Made by a program: the position numbers and the translations under genes. Positions 1 through 5,316 of a stretch of 5,316 nucleotides of DNA are shown here, one piece after another; the stretch's first letter is position 1; every line of letters begins with the position of its first letter. Under the pieces are notes generated by a model that was not told the origin of the DNA, made no database searches, and saw only the letters and a program-made list of their open reading frames with translations. Origin of the DNA: Dialister sp. (GTDB taxonomy: Bacteria; Bacillota; Negativicutes; Veillonellales; Dialisteraceae); NCBI GenBank assembly GCA_022722495.1, contig JAIJLI010000172.1, forward strand, positions 1-5,316, in the 5' to 3' direction.

Positions 1-1
1 C

Positions 2-391
2 CTCTTTTCCCACGCGTCTTCGCATACGGTCGATGAGATCCGAAAGCGGTTTTCAAGAAATGCGGATTTCAAAAGAAAATCGATGGGGACGCACCCCTGC
101 TGCATCGTGTGCGGGGCAGATCGGATTTCTCTTCTCCATGCGGTCCCTTATGGGACGCACGGCGAGTCACAAAAGGGGCTCATGCTTTGTCCGACCCATG
201 CGGCACTTTTCTCCGCACATCTGATCTCTTTTTCAGATGCAGGCGAGCTTCTGGTGTCTCCTCGGATTTCCGAAAGGGAAAGGAAGCTCTATGGCCTTAT
301 CGTGGGAGAGAAGTCGAAGGCACCTTTCAGCCGCAGGCGGATGCTTACGCATCGAAAAATTTTTACAGAGGAAGGAAGAAAACTGAAATGA
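2..391 (+). CDS. HNH-endonuclease-like small zinc-binding protein, 5' end outside window
   Basis: The frame is open from the left edge to the TGA at 389-391, so the gene starts upstream. The ATG at 83 has no SD before it, and the residues before it (HTVDEIRKRFSRNADFKRKS) look like real protein. Counting from that ATG, it shows C7-x-x-C10, then LLHAVPYG (H19), KGLMLCPTHAALF (C36, H39), a short strand-like LLVSPRIS, and a C-terminal RRRMLTHRKIF. This order (CxxC, H-[AI]-x-P-Y, GLxLCxxHxxLF, LVSP, L-x-H-R-x-x-F) matches HNH_2-type HNH nucleases, which bind zinc and cut DNA. The central Asn of H-N-H is not evident, since QKG stands where sNG is usual, so activity is uncertain. The stop overlaps the dcd start (ATGA), which implies translational coupling. 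The function is unknown; it could be a non-catalytic HNH-fold protein. Confidence 0.62.
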   Translation, partial: LFSHASSHTVDEIRKRFSRNADFKRKSMGTHPCCIVCGADRISLLHAVPYGTHGESQKGLMLCPTHAALFSAHLISFSDAGELLVSPRISERERKLYGLIVGEKSKAPFSRRRMLTHRKIFTEEGRKLK

Positions 392-909
392 TTTTATCCG
401 GCAAAGAAATTGTGCGACATATGGGGGAAGAAATCATCATCGATCCCTTTGATCCGGAGAGGGTGAATCCGAACAGCTACAACCTCACTCTGGCTGATGA
501 GCTGATGGTGTATGATCACTATGAGCTCGACATGAAGAAGAGAAATGAAGGCACGCTGCTCCATATCCCCGAGGAAGGCTATGTGCTGCAGCCGAATAAG
601 CTCTACCTGGGACGGACGCATGAATATACAAAAACGAGATGCTTCGTACCGATGCTCGAGGGACGCTCATCCATCGGGCGTCTGGGTCTTTTCATCCATG
701 TAACGGCAGGCTTCGGAGATGTGGGCTTCTCAGGGTACTGGACGCTGGAAATGTTCTGTGTACAGCCGATCCGCATCTATGCGGGGGTAGAGATCTGCCA
801 GATCTATTTCCATACCGTTTTGGGGGAGGCAGACCGATATGACAGCGGAAAATATCAGAATAATCAAGGAATTCAGCCAAGTCTACTTTACAAAGACTTT
901 GAAAAGTAG
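388..909 (+). CDS. dcd: dCTP deaminase
   Basis: Cytosolic homotrimeric enzyme that deaminates dCTP to dUTP to feed dTMP synthesis. The product is 173 residues. It begins MILSGKEI and carries NPNSYNLTL (27-35), the core GRSSIGRLGL (92-101), HVTAGFGDVGF (104-114), WTLE (118-121) and a C-terminal KYQNNQGIQPSL (155-166) that should close over the nucleotide. Aligned with E. coli Dcd from memory (S111, R115, A124, E138), the matching residues are S94, R98, A107 and E121, with identical spacing, so the active site is intact. The TAGF-D-GF segment differs from the E. coli TAH-D-GW form. I cannot tell whether the enzyme also hydrolyses dUTP, as bifunctional members do. The ATG at 388 was chosen because it gives the normal length and has an AGGAAGGAAG ribosome site just upstream; the same frame stays open further upstream but that extension is unrelated. 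The gene overlaps the upstream gene by four bases. Confidence 0.95.
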   Translation: MILSGKEIVRHMGEEIIIDPFDPERVNPNSYNLTLADELMVYDHYELDMKKRNEGTLLHIPEEGYVLQPNKLYLGRTHEYTKTRCFVPMLEGRSSIGRLGLFIHVTAGFGDVGFSGYWTLEMFCVQPIRIYAGVEICQIYFHTVLGEADRYDSGKYQNNQGIQPSLLYKDFEK

Positions 910-915
910 TATGAT
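887..915 (+). promoter_or_regulatory. Putative sigma-70-type promoter across the dcd stop codon
   Basis: TTTACA (887-892) and TATGAT (910-915) are separated by exactly 17 bases. Each hexamer departs from TTGACA or TATAAT at one position, so transcription would begin near 921-923. The -35 lies in the last dcd codons. Transcripts would meet the terminator at 951-993 after about 70 bases unless they read through to the TAXI gene. This is a pattern match only. Confidence 0.45.
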
Positions 916-950
916 AATACCAACTTAATAACACTTGGAGCAAAGAAGCT

Positions 951-993
951 GCAGCATGACAGGAGAGTTTTCTCTTTGTCTGCTGCTTTTTTT
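951..993 (+). terminator. Intrinsic terminator after dcd, possibly a leader attenuator
   Basis: The arms GCAGCATGACAGGAGAG (951-967) and CTCTTTGTCTGCTGC (972-986) pair with two one-base bulges and two G-U pairs around a TTTT loop. Seven T residues (987-993) follow directly. It ends the HNH-like/dcd transcript. Because a promoter-like sequence lies just before it, it could also limit read-through into the TRAP operon. Confidence 0.8.
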
Positions 994-1175
994 GTACTTT
1001 GCTTCGGTGCGGGAGTGCTTTTGAGAGTTCAAGGTATTTGCATTTTTTTGAATATTATTTCATTTTGCGGATGGAGTCTCGGAAGGCATCCTGTTTTTTA
1101 GGAAAGCATAAGAGTGGAATTCATCTCATGGAGGACATGCTTTCCACTTGGGGGAGACGTAGGAGGTCGACTATT
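994..1175 (+). promoter_or_regulatory. Leader region of the TAXI-TRAP operon with a stem-loop at 1101-1145
   Basis: This gap holds no convincing gene. It has an AT-rich block (about 1035-1066) where a promoter could lie, although I found no good -35/-10 pair. A perfect 9-bp inverted repeat follows: GGAAAGCAT (1101-1109) with ATGCTTTCC (1137-1145). Its 27-base loop can form a smaller stem from GAGTG and CATCTC. GTCTC (1076-1080) can also pair with GAGAC (1154-1158), enclosing the hairpin and ending next to the AGGAGG at 1161-1166. A short GGATG/CATCC stem (1069-1091) followed by T6 is a much weaker terminator-like alternative. No known riboswitch or T-box core was recognised. Confidence 0.4.
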
Positions 1176-2150
1176 ATGAAAAAAGCAATGAAGAAAATGA
1201 TCATGGCAGGTGCTCTTTGCATCGCAGGTGCAGCTCTGATTGCAGGCTGCGGCGATTCCGGTTCTTCTGCAGGCGGCGGAAAACAGTTCTTGAACATCGC
1301 TACCGGCGGTACTGCTGGTACTTATTACCCGCTGGGCGGCGCGCTCGCTGAACTGCTGAACCAGAATATCAAAGGCATGAATGCCTCCGCACAGTCTACC
1401 GGTGCATCCGTAGCCAATGTCAATATGCTGAAAGACGGCTCCGTGGATATCGCTTTCATCCAGAATGATATCGCTTACTATGCAGCCAACGGCAAGGAAA
1501 TGTTCAAGGACAACAAGGTAGAAAACATCCGCGGTATCGCTGCACTCTATCCGGAAACTATCCAGTTCGTCACCACCGCTGACAAAGGCATCAAATCCAT
1601 CGCTGACCTCAAGGGCAAAAAGGTCGCTGTCGGTGCTTCCGGCTCCGGTGCAGAAGCCAATGCTCGTCAGATCCTCGGTGCATATGGTCTGACCTATGAT
1701 GATATCGATGCACAGTACCTCTCCTTTGGCGAAGCTGCTGATGCACTGAAGGATGGCAATGTCGATGTCGGCGTCGTCGTCGCAGGCTTCCCGACCGCAG
1801 CGATACAGGATCTGGCTGCCAATAAATCCGCAGCATTGGTCAATATCGATGCAGAACATGCGGACAAGCTGATGAAGCAGTATCCATACTTCACCAAGAT
1901 CACCGTACCGAAGGGCACCTATCCTGGACAGGAAGAAGATGTCAACACCGTAGCCGTGAAATGCGTCATCGTTACCACCGATAAACTCTCTGATGATCTC
2001 GGCGAACAGATCGTCAAAGCCATCTACGAACACCTTGACCGCATGAAAGCTGCTCATGCTGTCGGCAAGTACATCACCAAGGATACTGCTCTGGAAGGCA
2101 TGTCCATCAAGATGAATGCCGGCGCTGAAAAGTATCTGAAAGCGAAATAA
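1176..2150 (+). CDS. TRAP transporter substrate-binding lipoprotein, TAXI family
   Basis: Extracytoplasmic receptor that captures a small organic anion and hands it to the TRAP permease encoded downstream. The product is 324 residues. A lysine-rich start and hydrophobic segment lead to the lipobox I22-A23-G24-C25, so the mature protein should be lipid-anchored at Cys25, followed by a flexible Gly/Ser linker. The TAXI hallmarks are clear: ATGGTAGTYYPLGG (42-55), QSTGASVANV (73-82) and IQNDIAYYA (95-103). The ATG at 1176 was chosen because AGGAGG (1161-1166) sits nine bases before it and it places the signal peptide correctly; the frame stays open further upstream but that part is not protein-like. 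Codons are strongly biased (GGT/GGC, ACC, CTG, CGT), which suggests high expression. Characterised TAXI proteins bind glutamate, glutamine or dicarboxylates; the ligand here cannot be read from the sequence. Confidence 0.95.
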   Translation: MKKAMKKMIMAGALCIAGAALIAGCGDSGSSAGGGKQFLNIATGGTAGTYYPLGGALAELLNQNIKGMNASAQSTGASVANVNMLKDGSVDIAFIQNDIAYYAANGKEMFKDNKVENIRGIAALYPETIQFVTTADKGIKSIADLKGKKVAVGASGSGAEANARQILGAYGLTYDDIDAQYLSFGEAADALKDGNVDVGVVVAGFPTAAIQDLAANKSAALVNIDAEHADKLMKQYPYFTKITVPKGTYPGQEEDVNTVAVKCVIVTTDKLSDDLGEQIVKAIYEHLDRMKAAHAVGKYITKDTALEGMSIKMNAGAEKYLKAK

Positions 2151-2233
2151 GATAGCGGTCATCCGGCATCATGCAGAAGTCTCTAAGGCTCAGCGGGCTT
2201 TGTACATTGAACGGGGGGAGCGATGCACCTTCC

Positions 2234-2265
2234 GCATAGCAACCGCGCAGCCTCTGGCATAGCAA
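2234..2265. repeat. Two direct copies of GCATAGCAA
   Basis: GCATAGCAA occurs at 2234-2242 and 2257-2265, 23 bases start to start, in the gap after the TAXI gene. ATTGAAC (2206-2212) and GTTCAAT (2283-2289) flank the pair and are complementary. A short inverted repeat, CTGAT/ATCAG, follows at 2303-2315. These may mark a structured RNA or a binding site, but each is short enough to be chance. Confidence 0.3.
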
Positions 2266-2331
2266 GCATGTGACGTATTCAAGTTCAATCCATATCGAAA
2301 CACTGATCTGATCAGCGCTTTCCCTTATAGG

Positions 2332-2369
2332 AAGGAGGGAGAACGGGCTCATCTAAGGAGTCCGTTCTC
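2332..2369 (+). promoter_or_regulatory. Perfect SD followed by a 12-bp hairpin ahead of the DUF1850 start codon
   Basis: AAGGAGG (2332-2338) fully matches the usual anti-SD, yet no ATG, GTG or TTG lies within 5-15 bases of it. Directly after it, GAGAACGGGCTC (2339-2350) pairs along 12 positions, one of them G-U, with GAGTCCGTTCTC (2358-2369) around the loop ATCTAAG. The DUF1850 ATG is at 2381. If the hairpin forms, SD and ATG are separated by only 11 unpaired bases. A second SD-like AAGGAG (2355-2360) is in the loop and 3' arm, but it is 20 bases from the ATG. The tail (ACTTTCATTTC) is too poor in consecutive T for a standard terminator. The hairpin could also protect the upstream TAXI message end. 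Confidence 0.6.
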
Positions 2370-2380
2370 ACTTTCATTTC

Positions 2381-2905
2381 ATGAAGAAAAAGAAAAACGG
2401 GAAATTAGAAACCATACTTATCGTTTTCGGGATGATCATCTGTGTGATAGTGACCGTGGGAGGCTGGTTTGTTCGTCAGGACTATCTTTTCGGACAGACA
2501 GCAGACGGATTCATCATCAGGCAGCGGGTGCGACCGGGTACACCGGTGACACTGGTGTACAGGCACTCGGTCCAGAAGACGATGATTCACGAGTACCTTG
2601 AAGTCAATGACATGGCGACGGGGCTCGTACTGAAGTCTACCAAATACCAATCCATGGGGGTAGGACTTCCTTTCTCCAAAGAAGATGGCGATTTCCGCGA
2701 AGAAGACGGTTGGTTTATTCTGGATAACATGAACCGTCCCTATCCGGAGCTCTCGATCCGTAACGGCGTGACGAATGAAGAAAAGGTCTATGTCGGAGAT
2801 ACGGAGTATGACCTCGCAAGCCTTATGCCTTTGGGAAAGGAACTTCATCTGTATGTAGCACCGCTGTACCAGGTGCTGTATAAGAAAAAAGAAATTAGGA
2901 GTTGA
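2381..2905 (+). CDS. DUF1850 family membrane-anchored protein of the TAXI-TRAP operon
   Basis: The product is 174 residues. A very basic start (MKKKKNGK) precedes one membrane helix at about 11-31, so the C-terminal domain should lie outside the cytoplasm. That domain carries features I associate with DUF1850: YRHSVQKT (60-67) followed by E71, YQSMGVGLP (89-97) and a later LSIRNG strand. Its role is unknown. Such genes are, from memory, found beside TAXI receptors and fused TRAP permeases, and here it lies between them, so an accessory or assembly role is a fair inference. It is not a DctQ small permease: it has one predicted helix, not four, and the permease downstream already carries its own Q domain. 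The ATG at 2381 is the only start after the in-frame TAA at 2354-2356 that keeps the whole helix. It has no SD at normal distance and depends on the hairpin arrangement upstream. Confidence 0.82.
   Translation: MKKKKNGKLETILIVFGMIICVIVTVGGWFVRQDYLFGQTADGFIIRQRVRPGTPVTLVYRHSVQKTMIHEYLEVNDMATGLVLKSTKYQSMGVGLPFSKEDGDFREEDGWFILDNMNRPYPELSIRNGVTNEEKVYVGDTEYDLASLMPLGKELHLYVAPLYQVLYKKKEIRS
2897..2901 (+). promoter_or_regulatory. Ribosome site that fixes a TTG start for the TRAP permease
   Basis: AGGAG lies at the end of the DUF1850 gene. The TTG at 2911 is nine bases downstream, a normal spacing. The other in-frame TTG at 2902 touches the SD and cannot be used with it. The start is therefore placed at 2911, leaving a five-base gap after the DUF1850 stop instead of an overlap. 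Confidence 0.7.
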
Positions 2906-2910
2906 TACAA

Positions 2911-4878
2911 TTGGCTGATTTAGAGAAAAAGAACGTGCAGGCCGAAGGCGTTTCTGAAAATGGAGAAATGTCTGAGGAGCTGCAGAAGAAGTTAAAAGAG
3001 CTGGATAAAGAGTCAAATACAGCGGAATACAAAGGCATATGTGCCAAAGTCATCGCAGTCATCTGTATTTGCTTCTCGCTCTTCCAGATCTATACCGGGT
3101 TTTTCGGCGCACTGGATGCGATGATCCAGCGCTGTGTCCACCTGTCCTTCGGCATCTGCCTCGTCTATCTTCTCTGCCCGACGAAGAAAGCCTGGGTCAA
3201 GGAGGGGCGCTTCCATCCGATCGACGTGGTACTTGCCGTCCTTGCGATGATCCCACCCATTTACATTCTTGTGAACTACCAGCAACTCATCCTGCGCGCC
3301 GGCACCGTCACTCCGACGGATACCGTGATCGGGGTGCTTGGCATCGTGATGATCATCGAAGCGGCTCGCCGTATCGTAGGCCTTCCGATCGTCATTGTTG
3401 TCTGCTGCTTCCTTGCGTATGGGTTCTTCGGACCGTACCTCCCCGGGCCGCTCGCACATCGCGGGCTCACCATCAAGCAGATGGTCGGACACCTCTTCTT
3501 CACTACAGAGGGCGTCTTTGGTATCCCGATGGGCGTTTCCTCCACCTTCATTTTCCTCTTCATCCTTTTTGGTGCGTATCTGGAAAAGACAGGTCTTGGG
3601 AAATTCTTCATCGATATCGCCAATGCCATCGCTGGCTGGGCATCCGGCGGACCAGCTAAGGTCGCTGTCATTTCCTCGGCTCTGCAGGGTACGATCTCCG
3701 GTTCCTCGGTAGCGAACGTTGTAGGCTCTGGCTCCTTCACCATCCCGATGATGAAGAAACTGGGCTATCACAAGAATTTCGCCGGTGCCGTAGAAGCAGC
3801 CGCTTCTACCGGCGGCCAGCTGATGCCACCGATCATGGGCGCAGCCGCTTTCCTGATGGCGGAATTCGTCGGTATCCCCTATATGGAAGTCGTCAAGGCT
3901 GCCATCGTTCCTGCCATTCTCTACTTCATTGGTGTGTTCCTCGGTGTTCATTTCGAAGCGAAAAAGAATAACCTGCAGGGCACACCGAGAAGCGAGCTCC
4001 CGCCATGGGGCAAGATCCTGAAAGAAGAAGGGCATCTGGCCATTCCGCTGATCGCCATCATCGGTCTTTTGGCTTCCGGCTACACCCCGATGAAAGCGGC
4101 GCTTGCCGGTATCTTCATTTCCATCGCTTCTGCCATGCTTCGTGCGAATACCCGCATGAGCATCGCTGATATCATTGATGGTCTCATCAAAGGTGCCCGC
4201 GGTGCGCTCGGCGTCCTGATCGCATGCTCTTCCGCCGGTATGATCATCGGCATCGTCACCAAGACAGGTGTCGGCCTGAAGCTGGCTTCGGCTCTTGTTG
4301 ATATCGCAGCAGGCAACTTCATCCTGCTTCTCTTCTGCACCATGATCACCTCGCTGATCCTCGGTATGGGCGTACCGACCACGGCGAACTACGTCATTAC
4401 TTCGACCATCGCTGCCCCGGCTCTGATCTCCCTCGGTGTACCGATCTTGGCGGCGCATATGTTTGTTTTCTACTTCGGCATCATCGCCGATATCACCCCG
4501 CCAGTTGCGCTGGCTGCTTTCGCAGGTTCCGCGATCTCCGGCGGCGATCCTTTGAAGACTGGCGTCAATGCGTCGAAGCTCGGCATTGCGGCCTTCATTA
4601 TCCCATATGTCTTCGTTCTTTCCCCTGAAATTCTGGGTATCAATGCGACACTCTTCTCCGTCACGGAAACCACTATCACCGCGCTTATCGGTATGGTCGG
4701 CGTCTCGGGTGCCATGATCGGACAGCTTTATTGCAAGGCGAATATTCTGGAGCGTCTTCTCCTTCTGGCGGGCGGTCTCTGCCTCATCGATCCGACCATC
4801 CTGACCGACATCATCGGCATTGCCGTACTGGGCGGCGTCTTCGCTATGCAGTATTTGAGAAGCAAAAAGAGCAAGTAA
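2911..4878 (+). CDS. TRAP transporter permease, 4TM/12TM fusion (DctQ-DctM type)
   Basis: Inner-membrane permease of 655 residues using a TTG start. A charged cytoplasmic N-terminus with a short helix-forming EELQKKLKELDKE stretch (about 22-34) is followed by a Q-like set of four helices (about 45-170). The M domain covers the rest. M-domain signatures are ISGSSVANVVGSGSFTIP (about 262-279), AAASTGGQLMPP (about 296-307), LGMGVPTTANYV (about 484-495) and IADITPPVALAAF (about 525-537). These repeated GS/P-rich re-entrant loops line the substrate and sodium sites in TRAP permeases. The protein moves the ligand delivered by the TAXI receptor, driven by an ion gradient, probably sodium. It ends soon after the last helix (LRSKKSK), so it lacks the extra C-terminal domain of longer fused permeases. 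It follows the DUF1850 gene after five bases and is last in the operon. Confidence 0.95.
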   Translation: MADLEKKNVQAEGVSENGEMSEELQKKLKELDKESNTAEYKGICAKVIAVICICFSLFQIYTGFFGALDAMIQRCVHLSFGICLVYLLCPTKKAWVKEGRFHPIDVVLAVLAMIPPIYILVNYQQLILRAGTVTPTDTVIGVLGIVMIIEAARRIVGLPIVIVVCCFLAYGFFGPYLPGPLAHRGLTIKQMVGHLFFTTEGVFGIPMGVSSTFIFLFILFGAYLEKTGLGKFFIDIANAIAGWASGGPAKVAVISSALQGTISGSSVANVVGSGSFTIPMMKKLGYHKNFAGAVEAAASTGGQLMPPIMGAAAFLMAEFVGIPYMEVVKAAIVPAILYFIGVFLGVHFEAKKNNLQGTPRSELPPWGKILKEEGHLAIPLIAIIGLLASGYTPMKAALAGIFISIASAMLRANTRMSIADIIDGLIKGARGALGVLIACSSAGMIIGIVTKTGVGLKLASALVDIAAGNFILLLFCTMITSLILGMGVPTTANYVITSTIAAPALISLGVPILAAHMFVFYFGIIADITPPVALAAFAGSAISGGDPLKTGVNASKLGIAAFIIPYVFVLSPEILGINATLFSVTETTITALIGMVGVSGAMIGQLYCKANILERLLLLAGGLCLIDPTILTDIIGIAVLGGVFAMQYLRSKKSK

Positions 4879-4941
4879 GCCATGCACGAAAGCCTGTGAA
4901 GGTTCACGGGGCGGAAAGCGCAAGCCTTAGTCAGCTCATGG

Positions 4942-4979
4942 ACGGGCAGCAAAGGATAGAAACTTTGCTGCCCGTTTTT
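4942..4979 (+). terminator. Strong intrinsic terminator of the TAXI-TRAP operon
   Basis: A perfect 13-bp stem forms between ACGGGCAGCAAAG (4942-4954) and CTTTGCTGCCCGT (4963-4975), with the loop GATAGAAA and a run of five T (4975-4979). It sits 63 bases after the permease stop. The other side lacks a T run when read on the minus strand, so it works in one direction only. A small GTGAA/TTCAC hairpin (4896-4907) lies between the stop and this terminator. Confidence 0.93.
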
Positions 4980-5014
4980 GCGTGCAGGAAGCCTGCGAAA
5001 TACAGAGTAAGGGA

Positions 5015-5047
5015 ACGCGGGCTCTGCGATCAGCTCGGTGTTTTTTT
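5015..5047 (+). terminator. Second, weaker terminator-like hairpin
   Basis: CGGGCT (5018-5023) pairs with AGCTCG (5032-5037) around an eight-base loop. Two outer pairs (A5015-T5041, C5016-G5040) are possible across a small internal loop. Seven T (5041-5047) follow. It probably backs up the first terminator; the 35 bases between them hold only a small GCAGG/CCTGC hairpin (4984-4996). Confidence 0.5.
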
Positions 5048-5078
5048 AGTTGCTTGAAAAGGCGGCGTATTTTGCTTT

Positions 5079-5107
5079 TTGCAGTCTGCTGGCAGGATGC
5101 ATATAAT
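5079..5107 (+). promoter_or_regulatory. Promoter of the ATPase gene
   Basis: A perfect TATAAT (5102-5107) has a weak -35, TTGCAG (5079-5084), at the ideal 17-base spacing. Transcription should start near 5114 and give a leader of about 40 bases. It lies just after two terminators, so the downstream gene is a separate unit. Confidence 0.6.
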
Positions 5108-5152
5108 AATAGGTAAGAGCATGCACATGAACGCATTTCTGAGGAGGAGATC

Positions 5153-5316
5153 ATGCATATTTCATCCATGACCATTGATAACTACCGCACCTTCCGCCAT
5201 GTCGTCTTTCAATTTGACAGACAGGTGAACTATATGGTAGGGGATAACAATATCGGTAAGAGCAATTTCCTCTGCCTCTTGAAATGGATCAGCCATGGGT
5301 ATGGATTCCGTGAAGG
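5153..5316 (+). CDS. OLD/RecF-like AAA ATPase, N-terminus only (3' end outside window)
   Basis: The ATG at 5153 has AGGAGG (5142-5147) five bases upstream. The 54 visible residues read as the start of an SMC/RecF/OLD-type ATPase: ISSMTIDNYRTF (3-14, the usual I-x-N-[FY]-R-x-F strand and turn), a second strand HVVFQFD (16-22), then VNYMVGDNNIGKSNFL with Walker A G30-DNNI-G35-K36-S37. The N-N-x-G-K-S-N form is typical of AAA_15/AAA_21 and OLD-family ATPases, many of which carry a C-terminal Toprim nuclease. That part is outside the window, so repair, overcoming-lysogenization-type or defence (for example GajA- or PtuA-like) roles cannot be separated. The continuation SHGYGFRE is not one I recognise. 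The gene has its own promoter and is not part of the TRAP operon. Confidence 0.85.
   Translation, partial: MHISSMTIDNYRTFRHVVFQFDRQVNYMVGDNNIGKSNFLCLLKWISHGYGFRE

Noticed and set aside
999..1175. N-terminal extension of the TAXI frame to an ATG at 999
   Set aside because: It would bury the signal peptide about 60 residues inside the protein; the AGGAGG and the lipobox position fix the start at 1176.
1098..2162. Long minus-strand open frame opposite the TAXI gene (354 codons)
   Set aside because: It mirrors the codon bias of the TAXI gene, shows no recognisable domain, and the sense product is certain.
2171..2272. Tiny open frames in the gap after the TAXI gene (ATG at 2171, 22 codons; ATG at 2223, 16 codons after GGGGAG)
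   Set aside because: They are very short with no recognisable sequence; the second has only two bases between the GGAG and the ATG.
2107..2352. Minus-strand open frame across the TAXI-DUF1850 gap
   Set aside because: No convincing ribosome site or protein-like pattern, and it overlaps the TAXI 3' end and the hairpin.
2339..2380. Reading the 12-bp hairpin as a Rho-independent terminator
   Set aside because: The sequence after the stem is ACTTTCATTTC with no continuous T run, and the start codon of the next operon gene follows at once.
2902..2910. Earlier TTG at 2902 for the permease, overlapping the DUF1850 stop
   Set aside because: It directly abuts the AGGAG with no spacer; the TTG at 2911 has the proper nine-base distance.
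3013..4923. Very long open frame on the minus strand opposite the TRAP permease (636 codons)
   Set aside because: Its translation is rich in D, R, E, G and H with no membrane segments or motifs, as expected for the complement of a codon-biased membrane protein gene. The plus strand holds an unmistakable permease.
4731..5057. Plus-strand open frame over the permease end and the terminators
   Set aside because: It is out of frame with the permease, runs through two terminator hairpins, and has arginine/serine-rich shadow composition.

Overview
The window reads as ordinary bacterial chromosome: densely packed genes all on the + strand, strong Shine-Dalgarno (SD) sequences and intrinsic terminators, and base composition near half G+C judged by eye. 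The gene content (a TAXI-type TRAP transporter with a DUF1850 partner, a Clostridia-like Dcd) and the strong AGGAGG ribosome sites suggest a Firmicute. A Negativicutes-type anaerobe (Veillonella/Selenomonas/Dialister/Megasphaera relatives) is my best guess, but it is only an inference from gene content. There is no rRNA, tRNA, CRISPR array, insertion sequence or origin that I can see.

Left part (1-993): the 3' end of a small protein with an HNH-nuclease-like Cys/His pattern runs off the left edge and overlaps, by ATGA, the start of a complete dCTP deaminase gene (dcd). A good promoter-like sequence lies at the end of dcd, and an intrinsic terminator follows about 40 bases after the stop codon.

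Middle (994-4979): a three-gene transport cassette. A roughly 180-base leader with a long-armed hairpin precedes a TAXI-family substrate-binding lipoprotein. After a 230-base gap come a membrane-anchored DUF1850 protein and a fused DctQM-type TRAP permease, ending in a perfect 13-bp hairpin terminator. Together these should make a secondary, probably sodium-coupled, uptake system for a small organic acid such as a dicarboxylate or glutamate-like compound. The substrate cannot be read from the sequence. The gap in front of the DUF1850 gene holds the most unusual detail: a perfect AAGGAGG lies 42 bases before the ATG, but a 12-bp hairpin sits exactly between them and would bring the two to about 11 bases apart if folded.

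Right part (4980-5316): a second, weaker terminator, then a promoter with a perfect TATAAT, a strong SD, and the first 54 codons of an OLD/RecF-like AAA ATPase (Walker A GDNNIGKS) cut by the window edge. It is an independent transcription unit and may open a nuclease or defence module lying outside the window.

I did not find a clearly new system. The items most worth following are the hairpin-bridged start, the DUF1850 partner, the HNH-like protein joined to dcd, and the unfinished ATPase.
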